A DNA stretch of 7,505 bases. Source: an uncultured Dokdonia sp. (lineage in GTDB: Bacteria; Bacteroidota; Bacteroidia; Flavobacteriales; Flavobacteriaceae). Position 1 is the stretch's first letter, and each line of letters begins with the position of its first letter. Position numbers and translations under genes: made by a program. Below, piece by piece: positions 6,152 through 7,505 of the stretch. The notes below the pieces were generated by a model that was not told the origin of the DNA, did no database searches, and saw nothing but the letters and a program-made list of their open reading frames with translations. The stretch covers positions 1 through 7,505 of the forward strand of contig CAKZKZ010000462.1 in the NCBI GenBank assembly GCA_937124495.1, given 5' to 3'.

Positions 6152-7505
6152 ATGAAACTATTTTTCAAAACAATTGTAAAAGATCATTTAGATAAGGTAG
6201 CTGATGAAATGAAGCTCGCCATTCAATTTTACAATACAGATACTAAAATCTGGGAAACAATCGCCACAGAGAGTACTGGCTATAATAATGGTATATATAC
6301 TTATGAATACTATATTCCTTCTCGTATATATGGTGATCAACCTACCTTACGTAAAATACGTGAAGTTCTTCAGTCAGGCGGGATGCCTATGTTTAGACTT
6401 ATAGACGCCAATGCTAAGGAACAAATACATATCCTAGCAGCACAAGGAGTCTATACAATATCTCAAGAAAGTGATGACATTAACTACAATTTTGAAACCC
6501 TATATCTTCTAGAAAGAGAAAAAATAGAAGGATTAAACGATCCTAAAATACCATCGGTTTTAATAGCCACTAAAAGCAATTCACAGGATATAAATCCTCA
6601 AATGGAAGATCTCAAGAAAGAGATAGAAAAATTAAAACAAGAAGCAGAAAATCGAAACGAAGGGCAAGAAAATTCTGGGGATCAAGCTGCAGAAATTGAC
6701 GCTCTTAAGGCTAGAGTTAATTCACTAGAAAATGATATTCTTCATCTTAATCATGAAAAACAAGAATTGCTTGATAGCCAATCTGAACTACAGCAAAATT
6801 TAGAAAATGTAACTGCAGAGAACACGGATCTTAGAACAGATATAACACACAAAAATCAAACGATTCAATCTCTTGAAGAGCAACTTCAAGCACAGAATGA
6901 AGGGAATGCTAACAATAGTGCTATTATTCAAGGATTAGAACTTGAGAAACAAACATTACAAGAAGAAATAGATCATCATATCTCAGAAAAAACAATCTTA
7001 GAAACGACCATCACCCAACAAGGAGAAACGATAAATACTCAAATTTCCGAGATCAATCATTATAAGAATATAGAAATACAGCAACAAAACACCATCGAAT
7101 CTTTAGAGTCTGAAAAGCAAACGTTACAAACTCAAATAGACGAATTATCACAAGAGGCTTCAGAAGAAGAATATATTCCTAAGTCTGTTTCTGCCAATAA
7201 ACTCTACACAGATATCATTGATGAAATTCAAATAGCTAAAGAAAACACCCAGTCTTCTGGTTTTAAACTTTCTAATATTTCTCTTAATCTAAAAACTGTT
7301 GCTGAGAAAGATGCACAAGGATTGCGTTTTCAAGTAATTGACATTAATAATGCTTCAGAGATTAATGGTGCGGCCATCAGTGATATAAAGATTGATATTA
7401 CAGAAGATGAAACGCCTGTTGCAAATGAACTCATTGTACCAAAACTGATAGGCCTCACAGAAACCGCAGCTCGTACATACCTAGAAAAATTCAATTTACG
7501 ATTAG
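6152..7505 (+). CDS. Long coiled-coil protein with a PASTA-like repeat, 3' end cut off
   Basis: The frame is open from the ATG at 6152 to the window edge (451 codons seen, no stop). Residues 1-125 are a mixed alpha/beta N-terminal region with a Tyr/Ile-rich part (NGIYTYEYYIPSRIYGDQPT), not recognised. Residues about 147-335 are a long Glu/Gln/Leu-rich coiled coil with internal repetition (EKQELL, EKQTLQ twice). Residues 348-417 form a helix plus beta module (KLYTDIIDEIQIAKENTQSS, GFKLSNISLNLKTV, LRFQVIDI, ISDIKIDI). It recalls trypco2-like or DUF2589-like domains and echoes the helix-strand order of the neighbours. Residues 427-451 (IVPKLIGLTETAARTYLEKF) match the start of a PASTA repeat, a domain known for binding muropeptides or beta-lactams in Ser/Thr kinases and penicillin-binding proteins. 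No signal peptide or membrane segment precedes it. More PASTA repeats may follow downstream. The start lies 12 bases after the previous stop. Confidence 0.85.
   Translation, partial: MKLFFKTIVKDHLDKVADEMKLAIQFYNTDTKIWETIATESTGYNNGIYTYEYYIPSRIYGDQPTLRKIREVLQSGGMPMFRLIDANAKEQIHILAAQGVYTISQESDDINYNFETLYLLEREKIEGLNDPKIPSVLIATKSNSQDINPQMEDLKKEIEKLKQEAENRNEGQENSGDQAAEIDALKARVNSLENDILHLNHEKQELLDSQSELQQNLENVTAENTDLRTDITHKNQTIQSLEEQLQAQNEGNANNSAIIQGLELEKQTLQEEIDHHISEKTILETTITQQGETINTQISEINHYKNIEIQQQNTIESLESEKQTLQTQIDELSQEASEEEYIPKSVSANKLYTDIIDEIQIAKENTQSSGFKLSNISLNLKTVAEKDAQGLRFQVIDINNASEINGAAISDIKIDITEDETPVANELIVPKLIGLTETAARTYLEKFNLRL

Noticed and set aside
6152..6250. Signal peptide at the start of the coiled-coil/PASTA protein (MKLFFKTIVK)
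   Set aside because: The hydrophobic part is only a few residues and is followed at once by charged residues (DHLDKVADEMK), too short for a signal peptide or membrane anchor.

Overview
The window looks like part of a chromosomal operon from a low-GC member of the Bacteroidota, most likely a marine Flavobacteriia. The basis is the A+T-rich coding sequence, start codons preceded by A-rich leaders instead of clear Shine-Dalgarno sites (most clearly before 608 and 2922), and one GC-rich perfect palindrome of a kind I associate with some flavobacterial genomes. The taxonomic call is an inference. There is no rRNA, tRNA, mobile element, CRISPR array, terminator hairpin or gene-free stretch longer than about 35 bases.

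All genes lie on the + strand and are packed tightly. In order they are: the 3' end of a coiled-coil-like gene (2-181); a small helical protein (192-587); a 600-residue protein with an embedded OmpA-like peptidoglycan-binding domain (608-2410); three smaller proteins related to it (2410-2886, 2922-3803, 3809-4309); an extremely lysine-rich, probably coiled-coil protein (4314-5423); a protein with a short N-terminal helix/strand module and a C-terminal Ig-like fold (5435-6139); and a long coiled-coil protein whose C-terminus enters a PASTA-like repeat as the window ends (6152-7505, open at the 3' end). Gene spacing runs from a 1-base stop/start overlap to 34 bases, so one polycistronic transcript is likely. 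No internal promoter or terminator is convincing.

The central observation is a paralogous module. The four proteins from 608 to 4309 share an N-terminal helix of the form PL..(M/L)(I/V)..LG..IA.AQ.ALD..SI, then a strand block (S)L(L/I).LGFTPTFYQF....(V/I)EVK, then a C-terminal block (Y)S.K(F/Y)..SAEGSS.......(V/I)P.P followed by a helix. Unrelated-looking sequence is inserted at different points: OmpA and other domains after the strand block in the 600-residue protein, and a linker of about 130 residues between helix and strand in the 293-residue protein. A shorter helix-strand version seems to be present in the 5435 and 6152 products. The layout resembles, from memory only, DUF2589-like proteins; no function is established.

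None of the complete products has a recognisable signal peptide, transmembrane segment or lipobox, yet two proteins carry domains (OmpA-like, PASTA-like) that usually bind peptidoglycan or muropeptides. No enzyme is recognisable. My best inference is a multi-subunit structural assembly, synthesised in the cytoplasm, built from paralogous subunits with coiled-coil and adhesive or wall-binding accessories. This is a hypothesis and the function is unknown.
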